From contig NW_022985444.1 in NCBI RefSeq assembly GCF_010093595.1, positions 1,310,654 through 1,374,653 on the forward strand: DNA of 64,000 nucleotides, given 5' to 3'. Below the pieces are notes generated by a model. It worked only from the letters and a program-made list of their open reading frames with translations, was not told where the DNA came from and searched no databases. Shown piece after piece: positions 31,304 to 43,326 of the stretch. Each line of letters opens with the position of its first letter. Positions within the stretch are counted from its first letter, which is position 1. The stretch comes from Mytilinidion resinicola (taxonomy: Eukaryota > Ascomycota > Dothideomycetes > Mytilinidiales > Mytilinidiaceae). The position numbers and the translations under genes were made by a program.

Positions 31304-32700
31304 CATCTTGCCTAAGCGACCTGGTTCTGGGCCATCTCATGGGGATAGCCTAGTTTCGGACCTCATTGCCAACTCAACCCTGAAAGTATCTTTCGAATAG
31401 ACTTGATTACAGGTTTTAGTAAGAACATAATTCAATTAGACAGGAAGATGAGTTAAGGGTAAGCGCACTGAGTTGTGGCGGTGCTGCTAGAGTAGCGGCT
31501 AAGCCGAACCTGAATTAGGTATAATTTTGCTTACAAACAAGGGATACGGCATAAAACCTAACGGGAGGAGATAAGTTGGTCGATAATATGCGCAGTGGTA
31601 CAGTCGTGGATCTCGATCGAAGTCAAAGTCCGCCACCGGCAGTTGAAGAGTCCTTGGAATGATTTTCAGACATTGCATCAGGCTGCTCGTGGCCCGTAGC
31701 TACTAGCAATGTTGGTCGTTGCCACAGATACAGCGGGTAACTAAAATTGATAGTGTAGGTGTTGGGTCACAGGAGCAGATGACTAGATGAGTTCTACCCA
31801 GCCTTTCGGTGCAGGTGCGGGTACGCGCGGGAATAAGACATCCCGAACTGATGGCACTGTAGATCAAGAGAGAAGCGGTTTAAGAGTCCTGAGTTGCGAG
31901 GATCATTGGTTGTTTCGACGTGTTTAGTTTCGAGCACGAGATACTAAGGTTGTACACGTGCTGCTCCTTCTGACGTAGTAATTGGGATTCAGTTCCTGAG
32001 AGCCTTATGATCGTTTTGGCCCTGAATCATACGTTCTCGGCCCCTTTCGCGTAATTGGATGATGATCCCTGGACATTACGAAGAAATGACTTGGACTTGG
32101 AACGTGACGGGCGAAGAAATGAATTGGAGCATGTGATATGACGTAGCGGTCTGATAGTAGACCTACCCAAACTGTCTTTTCTTTTGCTTTGCAAGGACAG
32201 TCGGAAGCAATCGGATGAGAATATGGACATCGGGAAAGAAGTTTTACAGCCCTGTTGGCACCAACCTGGTCGCTGGGGAAGCATGCACTGCATTCCGGGG
32301 GCGGGGGAGATAGGCCGATCGAGGAGCAAAGGTCGATCTGCGATACGGATTCGGGAGGAATATGGAGCCAAAGCTGCGTACCTGCTAATCTCCCTGTCGA
32401 GGCATATATTCGAAGTGCAGGCTTGTTCCGCGGTCAATCGATATTTGCCCTGCCTGCATGCCTCACACACGCACTTAGCAGTGGAGCATCGACCCGTTTC
32501 TGACAACCCCTCTGCGACTCCAGCCCAATGGCTCTCGCGCTCAACACCACGGGGCTCGCCGGGCCAGGATCAGCAATGCAGCGCGGCAACAAAGCAGATA
32601 CAGCATTGCAGCTCCTGCTTATCGGGCAGCCGCTTGACCTCTCCCTCGATGTGGCACCGCTTACCTGCGTCGTTGAACTGGAAGCGATGACAGGCTGATA
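31304..32700. other. No recognised gene
   Basis: This is the end of the accessory island. Open frames near 32027-32690 on both strands are low-information and unrecognised. No transposon ends were found here. Confidence 0.4.
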
Positions 32701-34771
32701 AGTGTGCTACTGCATCGGACGAGCCGTGCCGCAGGACTCCGCTCAGCTGGCCGAACGGGAGCTCAACACCACGGCGTTACTATACAGGCACCCAACGGGG
32801 AACGATGCACGGCGGGCCAATGGCACTAGGCGGCGCGTACGGCAACCACTCGCTCCTACTGACCCGAGCAGATGGATGAGACCAGCAGGGCGGTTCGGAG
32901 GGCCGTGCGTTGGACAGGCAGGTTGCAGTTCAAATAGCGTTGAAGGTGCATGCGTCGCAGCACTTCGCCATGCTCGGATCTGCCATGTTGCAGCACCTGA
33001 GTCCACTGCGGCATTTTTGACTGGCTGCTGGGTGCGTTTGCAGAGGCCCTGGGAATCTGACGAGGTCGCCTGCAGGTGGAGGAGGATTGGGACTGGCCAG
33101 TGTGTCATGGCTTGGACCGAAATGCGGGGACAGAGGCAGCGTGGTGAGGCCAGACGGCCGTGGCATGGGCCGATGGAGCAGCTGGTGCCGTGGAGGATGT
33201 GAGCTGACACGGACAGTGGTGTTTCGAGTTGCAGGACGTCGGCGGGAGGATGCAGCTCATTCCTCCAACGGCAAGATGCAGCTGTATGCGGTATGCGGTC
33301 TATCTGCCTGGATGGCAGTGAGGCTGTCCGACGCTGAACGCCGCACGGCGGGCGGAATGGTGCTATTCCTAGCGTGCCTCGCGTCTAATCGCCGTGGCAG
33401 GAGCATCGCGGCGCGGGTTTCTACGGTTGTGCAGTGCTGGCGCCGCCGTCCTACAGTCCTCGGTGGGTTGATGCTGATGATATTACCAATTGCTTCGGGG
33501 CCTGCACAGCTGCGCCCAGACCCCCGTCAATTCCACGGTCCCAAGGATGCTTCCCCACCGTCTCGTGAGGATGGAGAGATTCGGGGCACCAAGCTTTGCG
33601 ATCCGCTCGATATGGAGACCCTGATGCCGGTCAAGGCCACACAAGCTCGCCGCGATGTTCTTGGAGTCTTGTCGCTGAGACAGTCGACGCAGGGTGCAAA
33701 AGCACGTGGGCCCCGACGTCGCCTCTTTGTTCTGCCTTTTGCCATGCCCGAATTTGACATCCACCTGCACTGCCAGACCCGTGGACGACTCGGGGCCAGC
33801 GCCGAGCCGGCTCCACGCCCACGCCCGCCCACGGAGGAGGTGAGCCCCCCGAGGCCTTCGATGCTGCCCCGGGGACGGATTGCACGCACAAAGAGCCGAC
33901 GAGGGGCCTCCTGCTGCAGACAACGGTGTAGACGCCGCGTGTGGGTGCAGACAACGGGCCCTCCTTGCAGCCAGCGGCCTCGTCCTGGGCCCTCGGTGCA
34001 GACGAGCGGCAGAAGACGCGGATGGGCTGCAGACCCGTGCGCGATGCTTTCCGATGTGGTGTCGTCGGCGAGGGCGGGCTGTGACTGGCAGGCTCTGGCA
34101 GGCTCTGCTTGCGGCCTTGATTCCGCCGATGCTGCGTTTTCTCACACCCGTAGCCCGGCATTTCGCTGGCTTCCACTGACATAGAGAGCCAAACAAGACG
34201 GAGCTGCTGCAATCGAGCCAGCTTAGTCGCCCACACTGCTGTAAATCGCGCAACACGAGCCTTTCATCCACCGCCCCGCCGCCGCCCATATTTCCTTTCG
34301 CCGCGCTGTCCTCGCTGCAGCGCCTCCCTCCACCATCCCAACACCACCATCGCAATCTGCCCACCACCACCGCACCTCCAATTCACCAGCTTCCCCGCCG
34401 CATCGCCGGCCCACTAACCCATCTGCCGCGCGGAGCAGCCCGAGTCCGCAGCACAGCCACCCGCGCCCACAGGTCACTGCTCGGCTGGCCCCAAGGTCCG
34501 GCTTTTGTCAGCACTTGGGATCTTTTGCTCGCGCTCATCACTGCCCCTCCGGTGCCAAGGTTTTGCCATCCGCAAGACCTTGACGCCGCCCGCACCAGCA
34601 GCACACACTCGTCACCGCCGCTTCCTCCAGCATCACAGCTTCTGTGGCCACGCCGTTTTGCGCGCATTCTCATAGCACCTCTGGGCTTTGCCCCAGCCCG
34701 CGTCTCTTCCACTGCCCCGGCTGCTGCCTCACCACGCTCCGAGCCTCAAGTCCCGAGCAAAGACAGCCAGC
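32701..34771. other. GC-rich gene-free block upstream of the HAL4-like kinase
   Basis: Several long overlapping frames (for example 33087-34184 plus and 33483-34370 minus) exist because the DNA is GC-rich and stop-poor on both strands. Their translations are Arg/Ala/Pro-rich and match nothing I know. The last 500 bp are C-rich on the plus strand, typical of a fungal 5' UTR or promoter. Confidence 0.45.
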
Positions 34772-36330
34772 ATGACTTCCAGCGCGACCGAATCCATCGC
34801 CACCCCTCCTCCGAGCGCAAGCTTTCGACCCGTTGCGTCGCCCGCCCCCTCGACCACCTCGTCCCTGCAGTCCCAGCCCGACGGCAACTTCGCCCTGCCT
34901 CCGCCGCGGACGAATGGCGTGAACGCGGCCGCTCTGGCGACTGGCGAAGCCGGCCTCAAGCCGAAGAAGCCCACAATGACCTCGCGGATCAGCGGCATGT
35001 TCAAGAAGGACGTGGATAGCAGAGAGGCCTCGAAAGTGAACCTGGCTGGCAATACTATCCCCGAGGGCAAGGTCGCCAACGGAACTGCGGCGAACGGAGC
35101 TGCATCCCCGCCACAGGTCACAAGAACAGCGTCGACGATTGACAAGTCCAAGAAAAAGGATGTGGCACCTACTCCGTACAAGCGCTACTGGGTGAACGAA
35201 GATGGGACCCACGAGCATCACCTCAAGGTCGGCAAGCGCCAGGAAAAACTATCCGACATGTTCCAGAACTTCATGATGGGCAAGAAAAAGGAAGGGCATA
35301 CGGACGAGCAGCCGCTGAGCTTGATGGCGAACTGGGTGGATGTGATGCGGAATGAGAAGGAGAAAATGGCCGAGTCGAAGTCCTCCTCCGGGAACACATC
35401 ACAAACTCTTGTCCAGAAATACGGAAAATGCCAGGAGGTGGTTGGCCGTGGTGCTTTCGGCATTGTCCGAGTCGCCCACAAGCCGGATGCCCACGATCCC
35501 AAGCGCGAGCAGCTCTATGCCGTCAAGGAATTCAAGCAGCGACCCGGAGAGTCCACGAAGAAGTACCAGAAGCGTCTTACGTCCGAATTCTGCATCTCCT
35601 CGTCAATGTCCCACCCCAACGTCATCAATACCCTCGACCTCCTCCAGGACGACAAGGGGCTGTACTGCGAGGTTATGGAGTACTGCTCTGGCGGTGATCT
35701 GTACACTTTGGTCCTTGCAGCTGGACAACTGGAGGTTCTCGAGGCTGATTGCTTCTTCAAGCAGCTCATGCGTGGAGTCGAGTACATGCACGAGATGGGT
35801 GTCGCTCACCGAGATCTGAAGCCGGAGAATCTCCTCCTTACTACACATGGCTCTATAAAAATCACGGACTTCGGCAATGGCGAATGCTTCCGGATGGCTT
35901 GGGAAAAAGAGGCTCACATGACTGCCGGCCTTTGTGGTTCAGCTCCGTATATCGCGCCTGAGGAATACGTCGATCAAGAGTTTGATCCCCGTGCTGTAGA
36001 CGTATGGGCCTGTGGTATTATCTACATGGCCATGCGGACTGGTCGTCATCTCTGGCGACTAGCTCAGAAGGGCGAGGACGAATTCTTCGACCGCTACCTC
36101 GAAGACCGGAAAGAAGAGGCCGGATATAGGCCTATCGAAGTATTACGACGAGTAAGTCATCCATTTCCCTAGAGATTACATCGCTAACGTGGCGACAGCG
36201 TCAATGTCGCAACGTGATCTACTCGATCCTAGATCCGAACCCGACTCGTCGTCTCACAGCCCACCAAGTTCTGTTCTCAGAATGGGTCAAGGAGATAAAA
36301 GTTTGCCGCGCCGGCAACGAGGGTTTCTGA
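34772..36330 (+). CDS. HAL4/SAT4-type Ser/Thr protein kinase (NPR/HAL family)
   Basis: Two exons (34772-36151, 36199-36330) give about 503 aa. The N-terminal 130 residues are Ser/Ala/Pro-rich, and [16 protein letters not shown] and [20 protein letters not shown] follow. The kinase domain runs from about residue 215: [71 protein letters not shown] and [23 protein letters not shown] and [10 protein letters not shown] are typical of yeast Hal4/Hal5/Hrk1. These kinases stabilise K+ transporters and nutrient permeases at the plasma membrane and so set salt tolerance. An earlier in-frame ATG (34688) adds 28 unconserved residues; I prefer MTSSATES. The 5' leader is long. Confidence 0.9.
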
Positions 36331-37737
36331 CATAGGGAGGGGGGCAAAGGGGTTCCTCAACTAGCATCTGTCTCCGAGACGCCAGTTTGAGATCCACCCG
36401 GGCCTGTTGATTGCTTGGCTTCCTCCCGACTTGGGTTTCGGAAGCCTTCAGTACCTTTTCCCCTTCACGATCCCCAGCGTTGACGCGTTCGGAGATCCAT
36501 ACGCATTTGCAAGCTCACGATAGCATAGCAAGCACCATTATTTCTGCGTATATGCGGTGCTTGCACGATTCCCTTTAGTACCCTTCCTGCATGGCGTTCG
36601 CGACATTTCTAGCACGGCGTTTACAGGGTCTTCTTCTTCAACAAAGAGCAGAAATAGGGAACGGCGGATTTTTGAAAGATCGGGAACCACAAGACGGCTC
36701 CAAGACTACTCTTACAAGGCGGGTGGCTCTTGTACATAACATACACCATCCATTCGGGCGGGCGGGGTCTGGTCTTTGGCGGCGATCTTTGAGCTTTTCA
36801 CTCGCTCACCATCTATTGTTTTTGGGTTTGTGGTTTGTACCTGTCACTTTTACTTGTTGGCTGGTCAGGGCTTTATTGGGAAACAGATCCCACGTATGAC
36901 TGGGATGCCGTTGGTGCACCTTATGTGCTGCCGTCTCATGGACATGCCTTTACGACGTCATGGTGTTCCTGCTTGAAACGCTGCCGCCGTGAGGTCTACT
37001 GCCCTTTGCTGATGAGGTGGTAGCGGTGGGGTTGTGGTTTGTGTATTAGTACTATGTATTTGGATGGAAGACGGAACGGGATAGAAAGGCCATCCGACGT
37101 TCGTTTGATCGAATGAAAAGGTTCACCGCTGCTTCGCTCCTGTTTTCCGCCATAATGTGGCGTGCTTCAAACCCTTCTGGTGTAAGAAGAGCCCCTCTGC
37201 TGACATGATCTCAATACTCCAGAGTTCTGAAGCTGCATGGCTTGAAACAGTACAGAAACGGTTTGAATAGACGAGATGAATCCTTGGTAAGGTGTACCTT
37301 GTGTGTGCATTCACGATTAGTCCTTGACGTCCGTGCCCCAGTGGAGAATTTAAACCTCGCGCGTTAAATCTTGAGCTTGGCAACCGTTTCCTCTCAACTT
37401 GGACGGGGCGATGAGCCTTTTCAAGGCCCGTGGAGTCTGATAGAGGAGTGAACATGCTGTGTCCGCGCCCTATATGCCCTATATAGCCCCTATCTGAAAA
37501 TACAAACGTTGAGGTTGCCAATCTCCCTGCCGTGTCCTCGAGTCTGTGCAGTGGAGGGGCCCAACAAAGCAAAGACAGACTGTCAAGCGGACAGCTTGTC
37601 ACCTGCGAAGAACAACACCTCACCGCCTCAACACTGCGAAGCGGTAAGCTGCTGAGCGCCGCCCATGGTTCTACAAAGACAGCGTCGCATCCTCCCGTGC
37701 CTATCAACAGAGCTTGCTTGAGAAATGCGCCCAAGCA
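36331..37737. other. Intergenic: long 3' flank of the kinase and upstream region of SLP1
   Basis: Small frames around 36557-37023 and a minus-strand frame 37123-38004 overlap SLP1 or lack similarity. No RNA gene was seen. Confidence 0.5.
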
Positions 37738-40700
37738 ATGCCCCCGATTGGCGCATATGTCTGCATCTGGACGGCCCTGCTGCTTCTCTGCAGCTCCACC
37801 CTCGCCCAAGGCACGAATGAGACGGCCTCGCCTGAGCACTCGTCCATATCTTCTACACCGACTGCCTCCGGCTCCACTCCCTCCTCGTCCTCGTCCTCGT
37901 CGACCATCCTCTCGTCTGCGTCGCTCCCAATAGCCGCGCATCCTTCCATCTTGACATGCCAGTTTCGCACGATTAACTACATCACGCACACGCTTCCGCA
38001 ACAATGTCTCAAAACCAGCTGGTCGGCATCTACCAAGGCTGCAGCCGAGGCAGCGGCTTCGGAGCCTGCAAGCTCTGCTGGGACAGAGCCAGCAGCAGCA
38101 AACGAGGCAGTGGAAACTCCCAAAGAAGCACCAAGTAGATCTGGTATAACCGAAACCGCGTCGTCCAATACTGCATCGGATAGCTCTGCTTCCACGGTAT
38201 CGGAACCAGCTCCACAGGAGTCTGAGCCCTCGTCTACGTCCAGTTCCCCCGCAACTGCAGAGCCCGAAGCCGAGACCGACTCACCGCTCGATAACGCCAA
38301 CTTCCTTTCCTTTGAAGAATGGAAGAAACAGAATCTTGCCCGAGCTGGACAGTCGCCTGAGAATGTAGGACAGGGACGGGCATCTGGTGGAAATGCTGTC
38401 AGAAGACGGCCAATCAATATAAACAACGCTCTGGATTCCTTGGGCGAGGACACTGAGATAGAGTTGGACTTTGGTGGCTTTGGCAATACTGGGCAAAATG
38501 AAGACAGTGATTCTCGCTGGGCATCAGGGACCAAGAATGACCCATCCAAGACGTCTGATAACGGCGAAGGTGTCCCTCCAAGTTCACGAGCTCGAAGCAA
38601 AGACGCCGGCAAAACATGCAAAGAACGGTTCAATTATGCCTCCTTTGACTGCGCAGCTACCGTCCTCAAAACAAATTCGCAATGCAAGAGTTCTTCATCC
38701 GTATTGGTCGAGAACAAAGACAGCTATATGCTTAACGAATGTGCTGCGCAAAACAAATTCATCATCGTCGAATTGTGTGACGACATCCTCATCGACACCA
38801 TAGTGCTGGCCAACTTTGAGTTTTTCTCCTCCATGTTCCGAACATTCCGTATCAGCGTGTCCGACCGGTACCCCGTTAAACTTGACCGATGGAAAGAGCT
38901 GGGCACTTTCGAAGCCCGAAATTCACGAGATATACAAGCTTTCCTGGTTGAGAACCCGCTTGTTTGGGCAAGATACTTGAGAGTTGAGTTCCTAACTCAC
39001 TACGGGAATGAGTACTACTGTCCTGTCAGCTTGTTGAGAGTTCACGGCACGACCATGATGGAGGAATTCAGGCATCAAGAAGAGATGGCAAGAGGAGAAG
39101 ACGATTTTGCAGAGCCTATTGAGGAGGCTGGTGAGCCTGTGACGGTTGCTGATCCAGTAGCGGATGAGATTGCGGCTCGAGGCACACCGGAAATCCCAGA
39201 GGCAGCGAAGGAAAACGAATCACAGCATCCCCAGGAGCCCGATAAGCGTGCGGAGGTCTCGCAATCAGAAGAATCGTCCACGCAGCCTTTGGAAACAGTA
39301 GCGAGTGAATCAGCTACCACCAAGTCGCCAACGGAACACACCGAAACTCCTGCGCCAAGTCACAACGAGAGTATCAGTGTCAAAAACGAAAGTCAATCGC
39401 AGCCGACGCCTGAGTCATCCGAAACCTCTTCAGTTGACACTCCAACAAAAGCTACTTCAACAACTTCCGAAATCGCTAAGGGTAGCGAACAGGTGACTTC
39501 AAATTCGTCTATAGTTACCCCTGCGTCGACTGGTCCATCCCTGAATGCAAGTTCTGTCAGTTCCACGTCCAACTCAAGCTCCACTGCCAAATCCCAAGGC
39601 AATGAGACAGTACACGGATCGAGCGACAGCAACTCCTCCGCCAAGACTGCATCCAGCTCAGGCGATCAGGCGTCTTCGCACACCCAGAGTCGCACTGCAT
39701 CATCTCAAACGCAGCCACCGCCTTCGAATCCCACAACCCAGGAATCCTTCTTCAAGTCTATCCACAAGCGGTTGCAGCAACTCGAGTCAAATAGCACACT
39801 CTCACTTCAGTATATCGAGGAGCAATCTCGCATTCTGCGCGATGCGTTCATGAAGGTAGAAAAGAGGCAACTTGGCAAGACGGAGAATTTCCTGCAGAAT
39901 CTCAACGCTAGCGTGGTCGCCGAGCTCAAGGTCTACCGCATGCAGTACGACCAGCTCTGGCAGTCGACGATCCTAGAACTGGAAAGCCACCGCGAGCAGT
40001 ACGAGCGCGAGATCGGCGCCATCAGCACCCGCCTGACGCTGCTGGCCGACGAACTCGTCTTCCAGAAGCGCATGGCGGTCGTGCAGTCGACGCTCCTGCT
40101 GCTCTGTCTGGGGCTCGTCCTCTTCGTCCGCTCCGGCACCATCGGCGCCCAGCTCGACTCGCCCATCGTCCAGCAGATGATGGGCTCCGCCCACACGCAC
40201 ATTGGCAAACGAATCTTCGACACCCCGCCTGGCAGCCCCGAGGCCGGGCGGCGCGTACGCGGGTTTCGCAACATGTGGCGCGGTGACACGAGTGGTAGCA
40301 CGCGCGGTAGCGGCAGCGGCCACCAGAGTGATCCTGGATTCGACCGCAGAGGTGGTCATTTGAGCTCGGATGGCGAGACGGATGGCGGACGCAGCCCTGT
40401 GCATTTCGAGTTTGAGCCCGCCACGCCGTCGAGTGCGACGCTGGAGGGGGCGGCGGGAGAGAGGGGTGGTGCGAGCGACCGCGGGTCGTCCGAGAGCCCG
40501 CAGCTCGAGCGAGCGGAGGATGTGGATGGCACGGACTTGGAGACGAAGGCTGTGCTGGCGACGCAGTCTGGTCCTGCGACGCCAAGGGGCAGTAGGGATA
40601 GCCAGCCGACATGGGAGGACGTCGGCAAGGCTGTGGGCATGCTCAAAGCGAGCGATGCTTCTGACCGAAAGCGGAGTCCTCTCCGGCGGAGTCAGAGCTA

Positions 40701-40800
40701 TGATGATGACGGTGAGGATAAGGAGAACTACCGTAATGTTGGGGCTCAGGATGATGAGGACTCTGGGCCTGGCGAAGGTGAGGATCTTTTGGGCTTTTGA
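37738..40800 (+). CDS. SLP1: SLP1-type SUN-like domain ER/nuclear envelope protein
   Basis: A single exon of about 1020 aa. Signal peptide at residues 1-24 (AYVCIWTALLLLCSSTLAQG), then a Ser/Thr/Ala-rich region with NFLSFEEWKKQNL. The SUN-like domain lies at about 293-444: CKERFNYASFDCAATVLKTN, YMLNECAAQNKFIIVELCDD, VLANFEFFSSMFRTFRISVS, ARYLRVEFLTHYGNEYYCPV and SLLRVHGTTMMEEF. A second Ser/Thr/Glu-rich stretch follows, then a coiled-coil-like segment (about 675-775, FFKSIHKRLQQLESN) and a transmembrane helix near 778-799 (VVQSTLLLLCLGLVLFV). The C-terminal tail is acidic. Yeast Slp1 works with Emp65 in the ER to protect folding intermediates. An upstream ATG eight codons earlier exists, but the signal peptide starts at 37738. 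Confidence 0.92.
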   Translation: MPPIGAYVCIWTALLLLCSSTLAQGTNETASPEHSSISSTPTASGSTPSSSSSSSTILSSASLPIAAHPSILTCQFRTINYITHTLPQQCLKTSWSASTKAAAEAAASEPASSAGTEPAAANEAVETPKEAPSRSGITETASSNTASDSSASTVSEPAPQESEPSSTSSSPATAEPEAETDSPLDNANFLSFEEWKKQNLARAGQSPENVGQGRASGGNAVRRRPININNALDSLGEDTEIELDFGGFGNTGQNEDSDSRWASGTKNDPSKTSDNGEGVPPSSRARSKDAGKTCKERFNYASFDCAATVLKTNSQCKSSSSVLVENKDSYMLNECAAQNKFIIVELCDDILIDTIVLANFEFFSSMFRTFRISVSDRYPVKLDRWKELGTFEARNSRDIQAFLVENPLVWARYLRVEFLTHYGNEYYCPVSLLRVHGTTMMEEFRHQEEMARGEDDFAEPIEEAGEPVTVADPVADEIAARGTPEIPEAAKENESQHPQEPDKRAEVSQSEESSTQPLETVASESATTKSPTEHTETPAPSHNESISVKNESQSQPTPESSETSSVDTPTKATSTTSEIAKGSEQVTSNSSIVTPASTGPSLNASSVSSTSNSSSTAKSQGNETVHGSSDSNSSAKTASSSGDQASSHTQSRTASSQTQPPPSNPTTQESFFKSIHKRLQQLESNSTLSLQYIEEQSRILRDAFMKVEKRQLGKTENFLQNLNASVVAELKVYRMQYDQLWQSTILELESHREQYEREIGAISTRLTLLADELVFQKRMAVVQSTLLLLCLGLVLFVRSGTIGAQLDSPIVQQMMGSAHTHIGKRIFDTPPGSPEAGRRVRGFRNMWRGDTSGSTRGSGSGHQSDPGFDRRGGHLSSDGETDGGRSPVHFEFEPATPSSATLEGAAGERGGASDRGSSESPQLERAEDVDGTDLETKAVLATQSGPATPRGSRDSQPTWEDVGKAVGMLKASDASDRKRSPLRRSQSYDDDGEDKENYRNVGAQDDEDSGPGEGEDLLGF

Positions 40801-43326
40801 TTGATGCACAGCACGCATTGCATGGTGTTTGGAGTTCTGGGCTACGATAGCATTTGGTCATATTGGATATGGAGCAGAGCGTAGGGAGGTAGTAATCTTT
40901 GAATGCATCACGTGCGTATCACGTGGCCCTCAACGTCAAGCCTCAAGATATCAGGATATGTCATCAAGATTAGCAGAACACGACTTGATATTCTTCCATC
41001 TGCATAGCCCTCGCTCTCCTATAGTCGCACTGTAATATTGGACTCTACACTGCCTGCGCAACCCTCCTGTCCTCTCGGCGATTTTACGCACCGAAACCTC
41101 GCACAGGATGGGCACCACACGCAACGCAGCGTCCCGGCCCAGATGAAGCATCTCAATTTCTCAGCGTGGCACTGGGACGCACACAGGCAGTGCCACTCGA
41201 CCACATCACAGCCACCAGGCCAGCCGTAGGGCCCAAAAGCATATCGGGTGCCGAAGCCATCCGGGCGGCGAGCAGGATGCGATGCCAGCAGATTTTCGCC
41301 CCAGGCCAGGTCGCACGCGTCACGTGGGCCAATATATTGAATTTGGCACACTTCAAGCAGCGGCAGTGCAGGCTCGGATTGGTGCGCGAGAGAACTTATT
41401 TGGAGCGACGAGTTCGCCAGCCGGCGGCGGCTGCGTCTCTGTCTGGGTGGGCCGTCAACGCAGCCAATAGAGTCTGCCGCGTGCATGCTGCCCCTGTTGC
41501 TTTCCCCTCTCCGCTGAGGACGGCCAGCGGGAGGGGTGGGCGCTGCAGGTTGACGTCTGGCGGCGCGCTGGGAACGGCTCTCCATCCACCAAGCGGTTCA
41601 GGCCAACGGGACGAGGGCGCGGATTCTCGCGGGGTTTCAGCGGTTTTGCGCCTGATGCGTCTGAAACATGCCAGACTGCTGCGGCCGCTCACTGACTGAC
41701 GATCGTCCAGTGCACGTGCGGTGCGACTTGTTGCGGGTCCCCCGTCCTGCTGCGGTGGAGAGCAGCGCGCTTGAGGCCGCTCTTGTCAGCGGTCGTCATC
41801 TGGGTGACTAGCATGCTCCCGGACGATGGGTGCTGCAGGTGTCGACGCATACGGCCAAGGGCCGAAGCAGCTGTCGCCCTACAAGCGCGATGATGGGGAG
41901 AGCTCGCCTCACGCCTCGTCCAGGCACGCCCGGCTGCACGACGATGACTGGCGACGTGCCCGCGAACGCCCCGACGGGAGCCAGATGATACCGTAGACGC
42001 GATTTGCGAATTGGACTCGGTGCTTCGCGCGCTGTTGCCAAGCGGGCTACGGTAGCCGGGCCGCTGGGATGGCCAGGTCATGGCGGCTCTGTTTTTGCCT
42101 GCGCCATGCTGGTTGGGGCGTGCTGCGAGGCTGCCGTGGCTTCTGGGTGGGTCGTGGCGGGCTCTGCTGGACGTGTGAGAATGATCACCTGCCCTGGTGC
42201 GTCTTTGCTGCTTTGAGGCCTGGCACGCTGGGTGGACGGGCAAGCAATGGGCGCTTGGGGAGCTGGCGTCGCCCAGAACAGGCAGCGAGGCAGCGTGGCA
42301 GCGTGGCCGGCGTCAATGGCCCCGGCGACGGGCGAGCTGTCACGATGCGATAATGGGCTCCGCAAGCTGCCTCTGCCTCTCGCGAGAGCATCGCGGCGGC
42401 CTGGGGAGCCCGATTGAGGGCAGCGAAGTCTTCCGGCGCACGGCGGGCCCTGCGGCGAGTGTCTGTGCTACAGCTGGCGGGCCGCAATTCGTCTGGCGGA
42501 GGCATATTGCAGGCATTTCGCAGGGCATTTCGAAGGCATTACTCTGGCGGGCGCGGGATTGGAGGGCGGCGCGTTTCAACAACGGCGAGCGGGCACGGCG
42601 CCGGGCACGTGAACAAGCAGTGTGGGCCAGGGCTGCGTGTGGCGGCAGCGGAGAGGCAGGAGCAGCCCGGCACCAATGCCAGCACCGCTCTCCATCACAA
42701 CCTGACGCCCCGGCCAGCTCGAGTTCAACACCAACCCTCCTCCAGTCCTGCATCGTCAACTCGCTCGCCCACGTCCTTTGGCTGCACCGCACACTCCGCC
42801 GCTGCCCGCCCGCCGCCGCCAGCCCGCGCATCCTACGCCCCGGGCGCCCGTGCCCCGAGCCTCCAGGTCAGACGTGCCGTAATTCACTGCGAGCGCGCGT
42901 GGACACTTCGCAATTAGCGGGGTCTGCCCTTCTCCAGCCCGGCATCATCATCACCTTCGTCATCTGCACTCGCCCTCACCAGCCCACACCTGCCCTGCGC
43001 TGCCCGCGTCCTCACGCCTAACCTCCTCGACCTCACCCCGCCCCGCCGCCCAAGCTCCTCGCCGCTCTCTTAGCGACTGCGAGCCACCTCTGCCTCAACG
43101 CCCGTCACTCGACCGGCCCGCCAGCTCGTCACCCCGACCACCGCCCCGACTCACCACGCCGTCCTCCCCTACCGTGTCTGCTCCCAGCATCCTTGCTGCA
43201 GCCGCCCACGACGGACCTCATCGCCCAGACTCCGCGCTCCTCGCACCAGCTCCTCAACTACAGCCCGCCGTACTCGCGATAGCAATCCGCGCTTAGGGGC
43301 GCCCCGAGAGCCACGCTGCAGGCATC
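40801..43326. other. GC-rich gene-free block upstream of GSK-3
   Basis: 2.5 kb with long spurious frames on both strands, caused by stop-poor GC-rich DNA. Two CACGTG boxes lie 12 bp apart near 40910-40925. From about 42700 the plus strand is strongly C-rich with CCCGCC and CTCGCC runs, as expected for a long promoter and 5' leader. No homology recognised. Confidence 0.45.

Noticed and set aside
33087..34370. Long overlapping frames of 365 and 295 codons in the GC-rich block
   Set aside because: They occur on both strands at once, are Arg/Ala/Pro-rich, lack motifs, and lie where a promoter or 5' leader is expected.
36557..37023. Small plus-strand frames after the HAL4-like kinase
   Set aside because: They lie in the 3' flank, overlap in several frames and have no similarity.
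39973..40818. A 281-codon minus-strand frame inside SLP1
   Set aside because: It is antisense to a clearly conserved gene, with low-complexity translation.
41019..43021. Many 160-270 codon frames upstream of GSK-3
   Set aside because: Same reason: stop-poor GC-rich DNA, no similarity, all frames mutually overlapping.
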